DNA of 64,000 bases from contig JAHEWK010000005.1 in assembly GCA_020740775.1 (NCBI GenBank), forward strand, positions 2,232,001-2,296,000, given 5' to 3'. Positions 25,696 to 37,565 of the stretch are shown piece after piece. The stretch comes from Ilyonectria destructans (Eukaryota > Ascomycota > Sordariomycetes > Hypocreales > Nectriaceae). Both the position numbers and the translations under genes were made by a program. The notes under the pieces were generated by a model. That model made no database searches and was not told where the DNA came from. It worked only from the letters and a program-made list of their open reading frames with translations. The first letter of the stretch is position 1; each line of letters opens with the position of its first letter.

Positions 25696-27810
25696 ATGGT
25701 GATGTGAGTAAACGAACGTCCGCGGTTGCAACTTGCTTTTGGATTTTGGTCCCTGAACTTGAACTGCTCCTTCTCCTCCTGTCGCCGGACTTCGCCTTGA
25801 CTAACACAACGTCTTCCGCTGCCAGGCTCAAGGATCCATCGACCAAATACAAGCCCTTCCCTACGCTGAACCTCCCCGATCGACAATGGCCCTCAAAGAC
25901 TATCACCAAGCCCCCGCGCTGGCTGTCGACCGATCTGCGCGACGGAAACCAGAGTCTGGTTGACCCCATGGCATGTCGCCCGCTTCCCCCATTGCTTGTC
26001 GATATGCTCTAACACCCGTGTCTCAGAACGGCGACGAGAAATGGCGATACTTCAAGATGCTTACCGATATTGGCTACAAGGAGATCGAGGTCTCCTTCCC
26101 CTCGGCCTCTCAGACCGACTTCGACTTCACCCGCCGCCTGATCGAGACCCCCGGCGTTGTCCCTGACGATGTCTGGCTGCAGGTCCTGGCGCCCTGTCGC
26201 GAGGATCTCATCAAGCGCACCGTCGAGTCAATGAAGGGTGCCAAGAAGGCCATTATCCACATCTATCTCGCTACTAGCGACTGTTTCCGACGGATCATCT
26301 TCAACTTCACCAAGGAGGAGACCCTGGAGATGGCTGCGCGTTGCGCCAAGTATGTCCGCTCCCTGACCAAGGACGACCCCGAGCAGCAGGGTACCGAGTG
26401 GGCGTTCGAGTTCAGCCCGGAGACCTTCTCCGACTCGGACCCGGAATTCGTTATCAAGGTCTGTGAGGCCGTCAAGGCCGCCTGGGAACCCACCGTCGAG
26501 AACCCCATCATCTTCAACCTCCCCGCCACCGTTGAGATGGCCACCCCCAACATCTTCGCCGACCAGATCGAGTACTTCTGCCGCAACATCACCGAGCGCG
26601 AGAAGATTTCCGTTTCCGTCCATTGCCACAATGATAGAGGCTGCGCAGTCAGCAGTTCCGAGTTGGCCCAGATGGCTGGCGCCGACCGAGTCGAGGGCTG
26701 CCTGTTTGGAAACGGCGAGCGTACCGGCAACGTCGACCTGGTGACCCTAGGACTGAACCTGTACACACAGGGCATCCACCCCAACATTGACTTCTCCGAC
26801 TTGCAGCGCATTATTGACACCGTCGAGGTGTGCAACAAGATCCCCGTCCACCCCCGTGCCCCCTATGGCGGTGCTCTGGTCGTGTGTGCCTTCAGCGGCT
26901 CTCACCAGGACGCCATCAAGAAGGGTTTCCAGATCCGGGAGAGCGACAATCTCAAGTACGAGGACCGCTGGCAGGTGCCGTACCTCCCCCTGGACCCCGC
27001 AGATATCGGTCGTACTTACGAGGCCGTTATCCGCGTCAACTCCCAGAGCGGCAAGGGTGGTGCTGCCTGGATCATTCTCCGCAAGCTTTCCCTGGATCTG
27101 CCCCGTGGCCTCCAGGTTGCTTTCTCACGTGTTGTTCAGACCAAGGCCGACGAGCTTGGCCGAGAGCTCTTGTCAAATGAGATCACCGATCTCTTTGAGC
27201 AGACTTACTTCCTGAAGGAGAACCCTCGCTTCACCCTCGTTGACTACAGCATCACCCCTGATCGTGCTGCGTCACCGGCTCCTCCCGCGCCTGGCAAGAC
27301 CCAAGATACTAAGAACCTCAAGCGGGTTTTTGACGGAGTAGTCTTGGTTGACGGCAAGGAATATAAGCTGCATGGTCGTGGCAACGGCCCTATTTCCAGT
27401 CTGGCCAACGCTCTCCGCAACGTTGGTGTGAATCTGGACGTCCAAGACTACAAGGAGCACGCCATTGGAAAGGGCCGCGAGGTTAAGGCTGCGACCTACA
27501 TCGAGTGCACGACAAACGAGGGCAAGCAGCGAGTCTGGGGTGTTGGCATCCACGAGGATGTGGTACAAAGCTCCCTGGTCGCTCTCTTGAGCGCTGCTAC
27601 CAACGTATGTATCACTTGCCCTCTTTTCATCTGATCTGGTGTGCTGACATGAAATCATAGTTCGCTGCCAGCCGCCCTGGCAGCCCTTTTATCCGCCAAC
27701 CGTCGCCGGAAGCCGTGGAAGAGACACTGACGCTGAACGGAACCAACGGCAGCGCAAATGTGCCTTCTACTGTGGTGACCATGTTGGAGGAGAAGGCGAA
27801 TGGCATGTGA
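25696..27810 (+). CDS. LEU4: 2-isopropylmalate synthase, 626 aa
   Basis: Condenses acetyl-CoA with 2-ketoisovalerate, the first committed step of leucine synthesis. Exons: 25696-25703 (8 coding bases), 25826-25970, 26027-27604 and 27661-27810. The second intron (25971-26026) begins with GC instead of GT; joining there restores the family block [13 protein letters not shown]. The HMGL-like TIM barrel shows LRDGNQSL with metal-binding Asp42, the HCHND metal motif (250-254) and [11 protein letters not shown] (279-289). From about residue 450 comes the LeuA allosteric dimerisation domain, with [16 protein letters not shown], which mediates leucine feedback. No mitochondrial presequence is seen on the form beginning MVMLKDPS. 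The full length is close to yeast Leu4. Identification is firm; the tiny first exon is well supported because it recreates the conserved [11 protein letters not shown] start. Confidence 0.95.
25971..26026 (+). other. GC-AG intron in LEU4
   Basis: A 56-base intron with a GC donor (CCCATG|GCATGT), a branch site CTCTAAC at 26006-26012 and acceptor TCTCAG. Any GT donor nearby either deletes the conserved VDPM block or brings a stop, so the GC donor is the only join that keeps the family sequence. Confidence 0.85.
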
Positions 27811-30145
27811 AGCCAATGGACAGGGTAACAGTGGGGGGCCATTGCAGATGGACAGGGAACAAAAGGTGCTCAAGGGTTGAGACACCAAAAAGCCGCTCTT
27901 TCTCATGACGAACACGCGGGGATTGCAGAATCTGAGTTTCTAGTTTCTGGGATGTGTGGCTCATGGAAAACATGGAAAACAGGCATGACAGCGGGTTACA
28001 CGTTGGCCATGACCTTGGGGAGTTGTGCATTGCAAGGGACTGGAAAAATTATGTAGTTTCGCATCTTGCATGGTGGGGAATCCGTCATTCATGTTAGGCA
28101 TGTTGGTTGTTTGAGCCGAATCCTGTAGTTGGATTCAAAGAATGAATGAAGTGAAAGAAGAACAAAGAAGCATTTCGACGTAATCTTGCCAAGGCGCATC
28201 GTGCTAAGACTCGGGACGCCACATGTTACTCATAAAAACTAGCACCTCCACCTGGACCTCGAGGACCGACAGGCATCGCGGGGATCGTGGGCATCTTTTG
28301 ATGAGTTAGATGAGCAAATGGCCCAGCATGGAAAGGTTGGCGGGCAATGATGCGGTGGTTGCCAGGGAAGGGTGGGGGCGCGGGATAATTGCGCTGGGAC
28401 ACTGTTTACTTTCTGAGGAGTCAATACAAACAACGAGAGCGGGTTAGGAGGAGCTGGCGGTGGATGGCCGCTGTGAGTCAAAGAGGGGCATGCAGCGGAC
28501 AAAGGCGAAGGTGCAAACGAAGGACGGGCAGTAATTGTCGGGAGAGAAGGTATTCCCAAAGTCAATAGATTGGCTGGAGCATGCTCAAAGGAAAGGCTGC
28601 GCTTCGGATAGAGTATTGGAGGGGGAAACCCTGTTGTCGCATTCATGTTCCATGTGCCTCTGCGCTCTGGGCTGTGTGAAGAGCGTGCGCCCGCCAGGAC
28701 AATGGAATGGGATGGATGACCATGGCACGGCGCGGCTCTGCGCTATTCACACTGTATGCATAATGTACTGGGAAATGCGGTGGGCGGCTCAAATTCACGG
28801 TCTGGGGAGCGGGCGGTTTATGCAGGCCCCAGGGCACTCACTGTGCAGTACGCGCACGCCGCGATGACTCTTGGGCCAGGGGATTTGGCTTTCCAGTAGG
28901 GGCAAGCTATCTCTATGGCGTTAAGCGAAGTTCGGCCGGGCGACTTTGCCGGCCTTTGATTTGACAGAGCCCGAGTGTGGGGAAGAGGAAGGGAGGAAAA
29001 ACATCGTTCCGCCTGCGGACAAGGGAGTAGGCCGCCTGGCCGTTGGGTTGGTGGAAGACTCGAGTGCAAATGGCAGAGCGTGGGAGGGGGAACAATGCTT
29101 GGACGGGGATGTGTGAGGCTGCTGTAATGCAGTGTGCTGCGCTGCACTCTGCTGCGCAGCACACCTGATGCGTTGTGGAGAGCGAGCCTGTGAGCGAATG
29201 GTGGTGCATGGGTGCAGCGTGCGTTCGCCTCGTTGCCTGCTTGCAAGAATGGCGGTCGCGGTGAGTGCGTCCCTGAGACGAGACACCGTCCCATTTCCCA
29301 CCAGATGGCACACATTCAAGGCCGCGAATTGACTTTCCGCTGCGGTGCCTGTTTACGGGGAAAGTGATTCACACCCGGCCCGGGACCTCTGCATGCTAAA
29401 CAAGAAACCTGGGCGGGGGGAGGGGAAGAGAAGTGTTTGAACATCAGGAGTTAGCAGCATCAGGCTGGGCTTCAGCATAAGCACCGTGTGGCACAGTGCA
29501 AACAGCGCCAAGGGCCAGAGAGAAAAAAAAAAAAAGGTGGCGGCCGGTGACCTGGGCTGCAGGCAGTGAAGAGCGCCCGGGACAGTGGGTAAATTAGGCG
29601 GTCGTGGTAGCGGCCAGCGGCCAGCGTAGGCGGTCGGGGCGGCGGTTGTTGACTGCTGGCGGGACCTTGCGTCCCGTCTCCAAGGCCAAAAGCTCCTCCT
29701 CCCACACAACCAACTCTTCATCCATCTTCCCTTCCAAACCCGCCCATTCTTCCTTTGTGCCTCCGTGTGCAACCGACCCTTCCTTGTCTCCCCCAGCTCC
29801 TTGGCTCTTCGCGCGATCGGGCTTCGAAAGTCTCCCAGGCGTCACGGAATTTCCGGCAATTTTTGGCATCGCGAGATCCCTTTCTCTCCTCTCTCTTTTG
29901 GGCCCTCTTTATACCACCCGCGCCCACGCCGCCGCCGCCGCCGCGCCGCCCCCCTCCCACTACTCCCACGGTCCTTCCCTCTCCTGGCCCCCAGGCCGCC
30001 GTCGTTGGAAAAAACCCCCGCGTCTCCGCCGAACCAGTTTTACTTGTCGACACGTGCGCCTTTCCTCGACCTTCTTCGTCGACTCGCTTGCCTCAGACTT
30101 CTTTTCCTTGAAGCCGCATGACGACTCTCTTCTAATACTGCCACC
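27811..30145. other. Intergenic region, 2.3 kb
   Basis: Holds the LEU4 3' UTR and the Kap95 promoter and leader. No supportable gene. Seen in it: a perfect 11-base inverted repeat (29132-29164), a 13-base A run (29523-29535), a GCC triplet repeat (about 29927-29950) and a strongly pyrimidine-rich leader from about 29690 to 30110. Confidence 0.6.
29132..29164. repeat. Inverted repeat, 11-base arms
   Basis: Left arm GTGTGCTGCGC at 29132-29142 and right arm GCGCAGCACAC at 29154-29164 are perfectly complementary around an 11-base centre. It could form a hairpin or be a dyad protein-binding site; it lies about 1 kb upstream of Kap95. Confidence 0.75.
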
Positions 30146-33100
30146 ATGTCGAGCTCAGAGATAAACCAGGTGCTCGCGAATTCGCTGTCGCCCGGTGAGT
30201 TTCGCCCCCCCCAGCGGTCCCCTCCCCCAAAACTCTTCCCCCTCCTCTCGCTCCCGCCCATTGGCGATGCTGACCCCCCCGTGCACTCCGTCTCCCCTCC
30301 GCTGGTGATCGAGGGACGTCATCGTACTGACTGCCATTCCCAGACGCGAACCTGCGAAACGCCGCCGAACAGCAACTCACCCAAGCCGCGGAGAGCAACT
30401 TTGTAGGCGACCCCTAATCCCCCCCCTCGCCCACCGCTCCTTAGCTCGGCGTGGACTTGGCTAACATTTACGCTCGCCTAGCCCCTATACCTCGCAACTC
30501 TCGTCCAAGAACTTGCAAACGACTCTGCCGATGGTTCCATCCGAGCCGCTGCCGGTATTGCCCTCAAGAACGCCTTCACAGCCCGAGACTCGGCTCGTCT
30601 GCTAGAGCTGCAGTCAAAATGGCTGCAACAAACAGACGACGAGACCAAGGCCCAGGTTAAGCAGCTTACCCTGCAGACCCTGAGCTCCACCAACATCCAG
30701 GCCGGTACTGCCGCTGCCCAGGTCATCTCCTCCATCGCCGTCATCGAGCTTCCCCGTGGACAGTGGTCCGACCTCCTGCCCTTCCTTGTCAAGAACGTCA
30801 GCGAGGGCGCCGATCACCAGAAGCAGACCTCTTTGACCACCATCGGTTACATCTGCGAGAGCCAAGACTCAGAGCTGCGCCTTGCTCTCGTTGCACACTC
30901 GAATGCCATCTTGACCGCTGTTGTTCAGGGTGCTCGAAAGGAGGAGACCAACCTCGAGGTCCGCCTCGCTGCCATCACCGCTCTCGGCGACTCGCTCGAG
31001 TTTGTCGGAAACAACTTCAAGCATGAGGGCGAGCGCAACTACATCATGCAGGTCGTCTGCGAGGCTACCCAGGCCGATGACTCCCGGATACAGCAGGGTG
31101 CCTTTGGCTGCCTGAACCGAATCATGGCTCTTTACTACGAGAACATGCGCTTCTACATGGAGAAGGCCCTGTTCGGTCTTACCATCTTGGGCATGAAGTC
31201 CACCGATGAGGATGTTGCCAAGCTGGCCGTCGAGTTCTGGAGCACCGTTTGCGAGGAGGAGATCTCCATCGAGGACGACAACGCTCAGGTCGAGAGCTCG
31301 GACCAGATGCGCCCCTTCTACAACTTCGCACGCGTTGCCGCTAATGAGGTGGTTCCCGTGCTGTTGTTGCTCCTGACCAAGCAGGATGAGGACGCTACGG
31401 ACGACGAGTACAACCTCTCTCGCGCCTCTTACCAGTGCCTGCAGCTGTACGCCCAGGCCGTTGGTGCGACCATCATCACCCCTGTCCTCCAGTTCGTTGA
31501 GGGTAACCTCCGATCTGAGGACTGGCACAACCGAGATGCCGCCGTTTCTGCCTTCGGCGCCATCATGGAGGGTCCGGATGAGAAGGTCCTGGACCCCATT
31601 GTCAAGCAGGCTCTTCCCATTCTGATCACCATGATGGATGATCAGTCCCTCCACGTCCGAGATTCGACCGCCTATGCCCTGGGCCGCATCACTGAGGCCT
31701 GCTCCGAGGCTATCGACCCCGAGACTCATCTCCCCACTCTCATTGAGTCCCTCTTCAAGGGTCTCCTCAGCAACGCCAAGATGGCCCCTTCTTGCTGCTG
31801 GGCCCTGATGAATCTGGCTGAGCGTTTTGCCGGCGACTTCGGTGCTACCACCAACTCCATCACCCCTCACTTCAACCAGGCCGTTAGCTCCCTGCTCGAT
31901 GTCACTGCTCGCACCGATGCCGATACTTCCGTGCGAACTGCTTCCTACGAGGTGCTCAACGTCTTTGTGCAGAACGCTGCTTCCGAGAGCCTGCAGCCCA
32001 TTGCTTCGCTGTCGGATGTCATCATCAAGCGTCTGGAGGAGACCGTTCCTATGCAGAACCAGGTCGTCAGCGTTGAGGATAAGATCACCCTCGAGGAGAT
32101 GCAGAACAGCCTGTGCACTGTTCTTCAGGCCATCATCTCTCGCCTGGATAAGGAGATCATTCCCCAAGGCGACCGCATCATGCAGATTCTTCTTCAGATT
32201 CTCAGCAGCGTCGGTGGCAAGTCCAGCGTTCCTGACGCTATCTTCGCTACCATCAGCAGCCTCTCCACCTCAATGGAGGAGGACTTCGTCAAGTACATGG
32301 ATGCCTTTGCGCCCTTCCTGTACAATGCCCTGGGCAACCAGGAAGAGCCCAGTCTCTGCTCCATGGCTATTGGTCTGGTCAGCGACATCACCCGGTCTCT
32401 GGGCGAGCGAAGCCAGCCTTACTGCGACAACTTCATGAACTACCTCCTGAACAACTTGAGGGTATGTGTTCCGAAACCTTTCTTCGAGAATCTATCTAAC
32501 AGTCAACAGAGCACTACTCTGGCCAACCAGTTCAAGCCTGCTATTCTGCAGTGCTTCGGCGACATTGCCGGTGCCATTGGTGGCCACTTTGAGACCTACC
32601 TGTCCGTTGTGGCCCAGGTCCTCGAGCAGGCTTCTACCGTCACTGCTACCCCTGAGGGTCCCTACGAGATGTACGATTACGTCGTCTCCCTGCGCGAGGG
32701 TATCATGGATGCTTGGGGCGGCATTATTGGTGCCATGAAGGCTAGCCAGAAGAGTAAGTTGATTGACTTGCAACGAGATTACTTTACGCTAATGATTTGC
32801 AGCCCAAGCTCTTCAACAATACGTGCCCGCTGTTTTCCAGCTCCTTGGCCTCATTGCCAACGACCAGAACCGCAGCGAGTCTCTCATGCGCGCCTCTATG
32901 GGTGTCATCGGGTAGGCTGCATTCCCCCAAACATACTAATAACAATGCTAACTTCCTGTTCAGTGATCTTGCCGATGCCTACCCCAACGGCGAGCTTGTT
33001 GACGCTTTCCGTCAGGAATGGCTCACCACCATGATCAAGGAGACCAAGACCAACCGCGAGTTCCAGCCCCGAACTGTCGAGACGGCCCGATGGGCTCGCG

Positions 33101-33153
33101 AGCAGGTTAAGCGCCAGCTTGGCGGTAGCCAGACCGTTATGGCCCAGAACTGA
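30146..33153 (+). CDS. KAP95: Importin subunit beta-1 (karyopherin beta, Kap95), 876 aa
   Basis: Carries importin-alpha/cargo through nuclear pores and releases it on binding Ran-GTP. Six exons: 30146-30194, 30344-30402, 30482-32461, 32510-32753, 32803-32911 and 32964-33153. All joins keep frame; two short exons encode the importin-beta N-terminal domain (SPDANLRNAAEQQLTQ at 16-31, then PLYLATLVQELAND). The rest is a HEAT-repeat solenoid with typical helices such as SLHVRDSTAYALGRI and MAPSCCWALMNLAERF. An acidic insert (EDDNAQVES, about 298-306) lies in the part where the family has its acidic loop. Length is close to yeast Kap95. The start has a strong context, CCACCATGTC. The 3' end has closely spaced small introns. 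Firm identification. Confidence 0.96.
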
Positions 33154-34418
33154 ATGTTGTCGACGCAGCGTTCAAGCTCCCACGGTGCATCCGTGATACA
33201 TGACTATCATGTCATGAACAATGCTGAGGACCCAGGCCACTGACTCTTGGAGTGTCAAGTCTGTGGCATATCCCGGCAAAATGATTCCATCCCCTCCCCA
33301 TCCCCTGCCACAACATAACACGATCCCCATGACGCTTCCATGTATATAGATCCCCATACGACACTACAGTAATTGAAATACCCCCTCACGACCCTTCCCA
33401 TCATCATTCATCAGCATTGCCCCAGCTCCCCATATGTATTCACTTCCCAACCCCACCACTACACTACACATCACAGCACCACCCCCTTTTCTACTTTTTA
33501 TCAGAGATGCAACGAAGGAATAGAGAAATCATGTATGCCCCGCGCGGATGAACAGCGGCGGCGATCCAAAATTCATGTAGAGGCTCGGGGAGTCAAGGCG
33601 GTCGGTTCGTTTTTGTCTGTTAGCTTTTTTGTCTCGCCTTGCGCCCCATCAGGAGTCATTCTTGGATTCCCTTTCAAGTGATTGGGAAGGCCCGGTGACG
33701 GCGTGCTCAGACATGCCTTACGTGTGAGGAAGGACGAGTGGAAACCAGAGGAATACCATATCCAGGAGCGTGTAGGGGATTTTATTTAGAGCCAGAGTGA
33801 GCGAGAGAAATGGCAGACGAGAACCAAGAGAAATCGAATGAGGTGAGTCGAACTAGAGTATCAAGTGATCTCGTTCGGGTTGCGACAGTCAGCGGTAGTC
33901 AGTGGCGCAAGAACCAGTTGACCCCTACGAACATCGTTTGTGTGCTTTTTTATATATTGTGACATGGTGAACACTACGTGGTAGAGTGATGTGACTGCAA
34001 GTGTTTCTCGGGGTGGTACGTAACCCGCATTTCCAAGTAATTTCCTCTATCCATGGTATTTCCCCCAAGCCTGATTGTCATCCACATTTAGGTATCGTAT
34101 CAACAAAAGAGAAAGAGGTTATGTCTAGCAAACCATGCTAACCTCAGTGCCCCGAGGCTGAAGAGGCCTCGCCCACTGACTGCCTTTTATTTTCGCTGCC
34201 GAGCTCGCCATGCAATATGTTCTGAAAAGAACCCAAGAAAAAAAGTGTAACAAGATGGAGGAAGATGAAAAGTAAGAGGAAGAAAATGAAGACCAACGAA
34301 AGGACAGCGCCATCACTCGTGACAAGGTGGTGATAAGAGGGTGCGTAATAGAGAGGACATGAAACATGACCGTGATGGATACATGAGCTTGTGTTTGGTG
34401 ATGGCGCGGGAGTAATTG
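33154..34418. other. Convergent intergenic region
   Basis: Kap95 (+) and the Zn2Cys6 factor (-) converge on this 1.3-kb stretch, which should contain both 3' UTRs. I see no gene and no RNA structure in it. AT-rich patches near 33930-33960 and 34240-34290 could serve 3' end formation. Confidence 0.6.
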
Positions 34419-37400
34419 CTAACTGTATCCGTCAAAGACACCACTGGGCGGCATCCAATCCTGCGGGCCGTTGATATAGAACTGTAACTCGTTCTCGAAG
34501 CCGTCAGCAGAGGGGTAGAGACCGACGCCAGGCGCTTCGGAGGCGACAATGGTGTTGCTGTTGGGGAGAGGATAGCCTTGGACGGATACTACGGTGGTAT
34601 TTTGTGGAGAAGAATCGAATGCCTCGATGAGCATGCCCAGAGCGTTGGAGTTACTGGTGTTGGTGTCCGCGGCCATATAGAGGTGCGTAGGGAGTTGTTG
34701 CTGAGTGTAGACCTGGGTGTCAGGGACGGAAATGGGCTGTTGGTGTTGTTGGTGTTGCTGGTGTTGCTGCTGGTGTTGTTGGTGCTGTTGGTGTTGCTGC
34801 TGGTGCTGATGCGGCCGGTGATGTTGTTGCGGCTGATGATGCTGTTGCTGCCGAGGAGGTGGCTGCTGTTGTTGGGCGAAATGCAAGGGTATGATGTGGG
34901 CAGTCGGCGTCGTGAGGGGCGTCATGTGTTCGTGAGAGGAGGGTGACTGGAGGGTGGAGGAGGATTGAGTTGCATCAAAGGAGCCGCGCGTTCTGCCATA
35001 GAATGATGACGAGGATGGTGATGGAACTGAAGAAGTAGAAGTTGATTGGGATGCCATGGGGGCGTTCATGGAAGACGTGGTGGTGACGGCGACGGGATTG
35101 GGAATAGGGTCCTTGCCGTCGGCCATGCTGCCATCAGCGCCGAGAGAGCCGCTAGGGTCGCGAGCGAATCGTTCGAGGGCTTCGACCCAGCGTGAAGCTA
35201 GTGGCCAGACCTCTTTACACTCCATGAGGATGCTAAGGGTACGATGAAGCATCATGGGACCGTCGCGGGTAATCATGGGATCTGGGCAGACTACGGAATA
35301 ATGTTAGTACGCATGGTCGAAGCTTGACTGCGAGGAGAGATTAAAAGTGGTAGTGAGACGCACTGTTTGGGTACCGGCAAAGGTAGGTGGCGAAGAGGCC
35401 ACAACTGTAGACACAGAAGGCGGCCATCTGGGCGCCGACACTCTCATCTGGAGAGCGACGAGTGAACTGGGCGTCTATTTGGTCAAAGAGACGGCGGACA
35501 TTGTGGAAGAGCTCAAGAGAGAGGTTGGAGAAGTAGGCCTGCTTTTGTTCGTCCTTGGAGCCGAGGGTCAAGAAGCTATTGTAGAGTCAGCTGAGGTTCT
35601 TCGGGGGAGTGTACAGAGCAACATACTCTACCAAGTAGGGTCGCCGGGAGACGATATTGCAAAGCCGTGGAATCATAGTCACACCGAGATATGCCTGACC
35701 GCGTTAGTTCCTGTAAGAGTATGTATCTAAAGAACATACCAAGTCCTGGCCGTCTGCCTTGTACTCCTTGAAGAAGTAGTGACTCCATTGGTGTTCCTGG
35801 GGTAGACCTTGCTCCCAGTCGTGCAACCTCTTCATCATAATGGCAACTTCGCTATTGGGGTCCCAGGGACTGGCACTCCTGGCAAAGTTGACTGCACGGC
35901 GACTTACAATTCCCCAGAAGTGGTGAGCCTGAACCATGGATGCAAAAAGCGAACGGTTCGGGTCGAAGACGAGCGCCGGGTTTTCGTCTGCCGGGGGTGT
36001 ACCCTCAAGGGCGGCACGTGAGCGAGGTTGACGACCAGCGGCAAAGTCTTGCTCGTCGCAGGGAAGGAGGGCGGTGATGTCTGAGGCAGCAAGGGAAACG
36101 GGTGAATAGGGGCTAGAGTGTAGTTGGTCTTGGCTATGAAGCATCCACTGAATACGAGTTAGTGACTTGTTTTGGCGACTCTTGGGGCAAGACTTGATGT
36201 ACCAAAGTCCTTCGTGCAGATTCAGCCCGCATGATGATTTCGGGGCTAGGGTTTTGGATTTGGTATGTTTCTTCTCGGTGAAGTCTCATCAAGGAAGCCA
36301 TCCGCATCGAAACTCCCATGTTGATCTATGTTGTTAGCCTGCTGCGCTAGTCATACGTGCTCTTGACAGACCAACGTACATAGCTCATATTTTTGAATCC
36401 ACTGCCCTGTTGAGCGATGCTAAGTAGATAGAATCCCTGGCATCTTTCGAGAGTAGGCTCTTGGTAGAGTTCACCGTATGCGAGCTGGGACGCACGCTCC
36501 ATGAAGAATTCGGCGGCCTTGATACCAGAGCCATACCGGGCAGCGAGAGCGGGAGTCAGGCGTGCCGAGATGCTGAGAATGCAAACGACAAGAAAGACGC
36601 TGACAGAGCGAGGGTCATGGTGGAGCCGGGCAGGGAACTGTTGCTTGGGGATGAAGCCGTGTTGGAAGTAGTGACGGGTGAACCGGTTGACACCGTCGAT
36701 GAGGTCCGGCAAGGGAGGTAGACGATCCCATTCATCGGCCTTCGAGCCTGGAGGTCGCACGACAGGAGCATCTAGAATGTCCCGTCGCACCTTGGTGGGG
36801 TCGCGTCTGACCGTCTTGTCGGCCCTCATGCGTGGGTGGCGGAAGTCACGATCATTGTCTGGCTGGCCTCGAAGGGGAAATATACTACAACCATTGAGCT
36901 GTCTCAGCGGGGACTATTTCTCTAGTGTCTCGCGAACGGGAGCGCGGTGATGACATACCAGTCTTGGGCACTGAGCCCTGATTCGAGACAAGCTTTGCAC
37001 GGTGGTTGTGCCTTGTCGTGGACGCATTTGCTCCTCATCCGGCGACATCTACGCAGGAGCGGGAGTGGTTAGCCATGTGTCACATGCAAGAAGGGCACTC
37101 CGCAGCGACGGAAACCCGCAGCATGGAAGCCATTGACGGAGCCGTCGACGGAGCCGACTAGAGATACTCGCCGGAGCCGCAACGGAACGGAGAACGAACC
37201 CACCTTCGGCAAGCAATTGGAGCCCGGCGCTTGATGATGCCCGCGATGCCAGAGGTCGCACCACCGGCCGTGTCTGGGTCTGAGTCCCCGTTGACGGTAG
37301 CGGCTGTACTACCACGATGGATAGTGCGGTCAGGGACATCCGTGGTCCCCAGGATGCCGGGCATCGCTGCAGGAATAGCCATCGCGGCGACGGCGTCCAT

Positions 37401-37565
37401 AGTGTGCCTTTGGGGCAGCGGCGGCGGCAGCGCGTCCCGGCAGGCGTCGAGTCCGGTAGCGGCAACAGAAGAAGAGTTTCGCTGGGGACCGCGACGGTGG
37501 CCGTGGCCGTGGCCGTGATGGTGTGACCGCGACTTGGCGGGTGGAGCGTGGGAACTGTTGTACAA
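34419..37565 (-). CDS. Zn2Cys6 transcription factor with fungal-specific TF domain, 879 aa
   Basis: Eight exons on the minus strand: 37565-37204, 37048-36959, 36884-36380, 36325-36203, 36147-35740, 35694-35627, 35575-35364 and 35290-34419. All joins keep frame. The binuclear zinc cluster has six Cys at 119, 122, 129, 138, 141 and 151 (C-x2-C-x6-C-x8-C-x2-C-x9-C). Two introns interrupt it: one between the first two Cys, one inside the last Cys codon. The middle region (about 200-600) is a fungal-specific TF domain with HYFQHGFIPKQQFPARLH and MGVSMRMASLMRLHREET. The C-terminus has a long His/Gln tract, then an acidic, aromatic tail that could activate transcription. A His/Gly-rich N-terminus (HHHGHGHGH) precedes the DNA-binding part. 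It is a nuclear regulator of unknown targets; I cannot assign an ortholog name. Confidence 0.88.
34735..34879 (-). repeat. His/Gln-coding microsatellite in the TF gene
   Basis: An imperfect triplet tract (TTG, CTG and GTG on the + strand) encodes runs of Gln broken by His, mostly HQQ and HQQQ units, over about 48 residues near the C-terminus of the transcription factor. The mixed codons argue against a very recent expansion, but length variation between strains is likely. Confidence 0.9.

Noticed and set aside
30869..32167. 432-codon open frame antisense to Kap95
   Set aside because: It lies fully within the strongly conserved importin exon. Its Gly/Leu/Asp-rich sequence is the usual mirror of GC-rich coding DNA.
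32462..32509. Kap95 read straight through at 32462-32509
   Set aside because: The open frame continues, but GTATGT, CTAAC and ACAG are all present, and removing the 48 bases gives the conserved NNLRSTTLANQFKP join.
34735..34879. Regular short repeats as a possible CRISPR-like array
   Set aside because: The repeat is a triplet-based His/Gln coding tract in frame with a transcription factor; there are no spacers, and the genome is eukaryotic.
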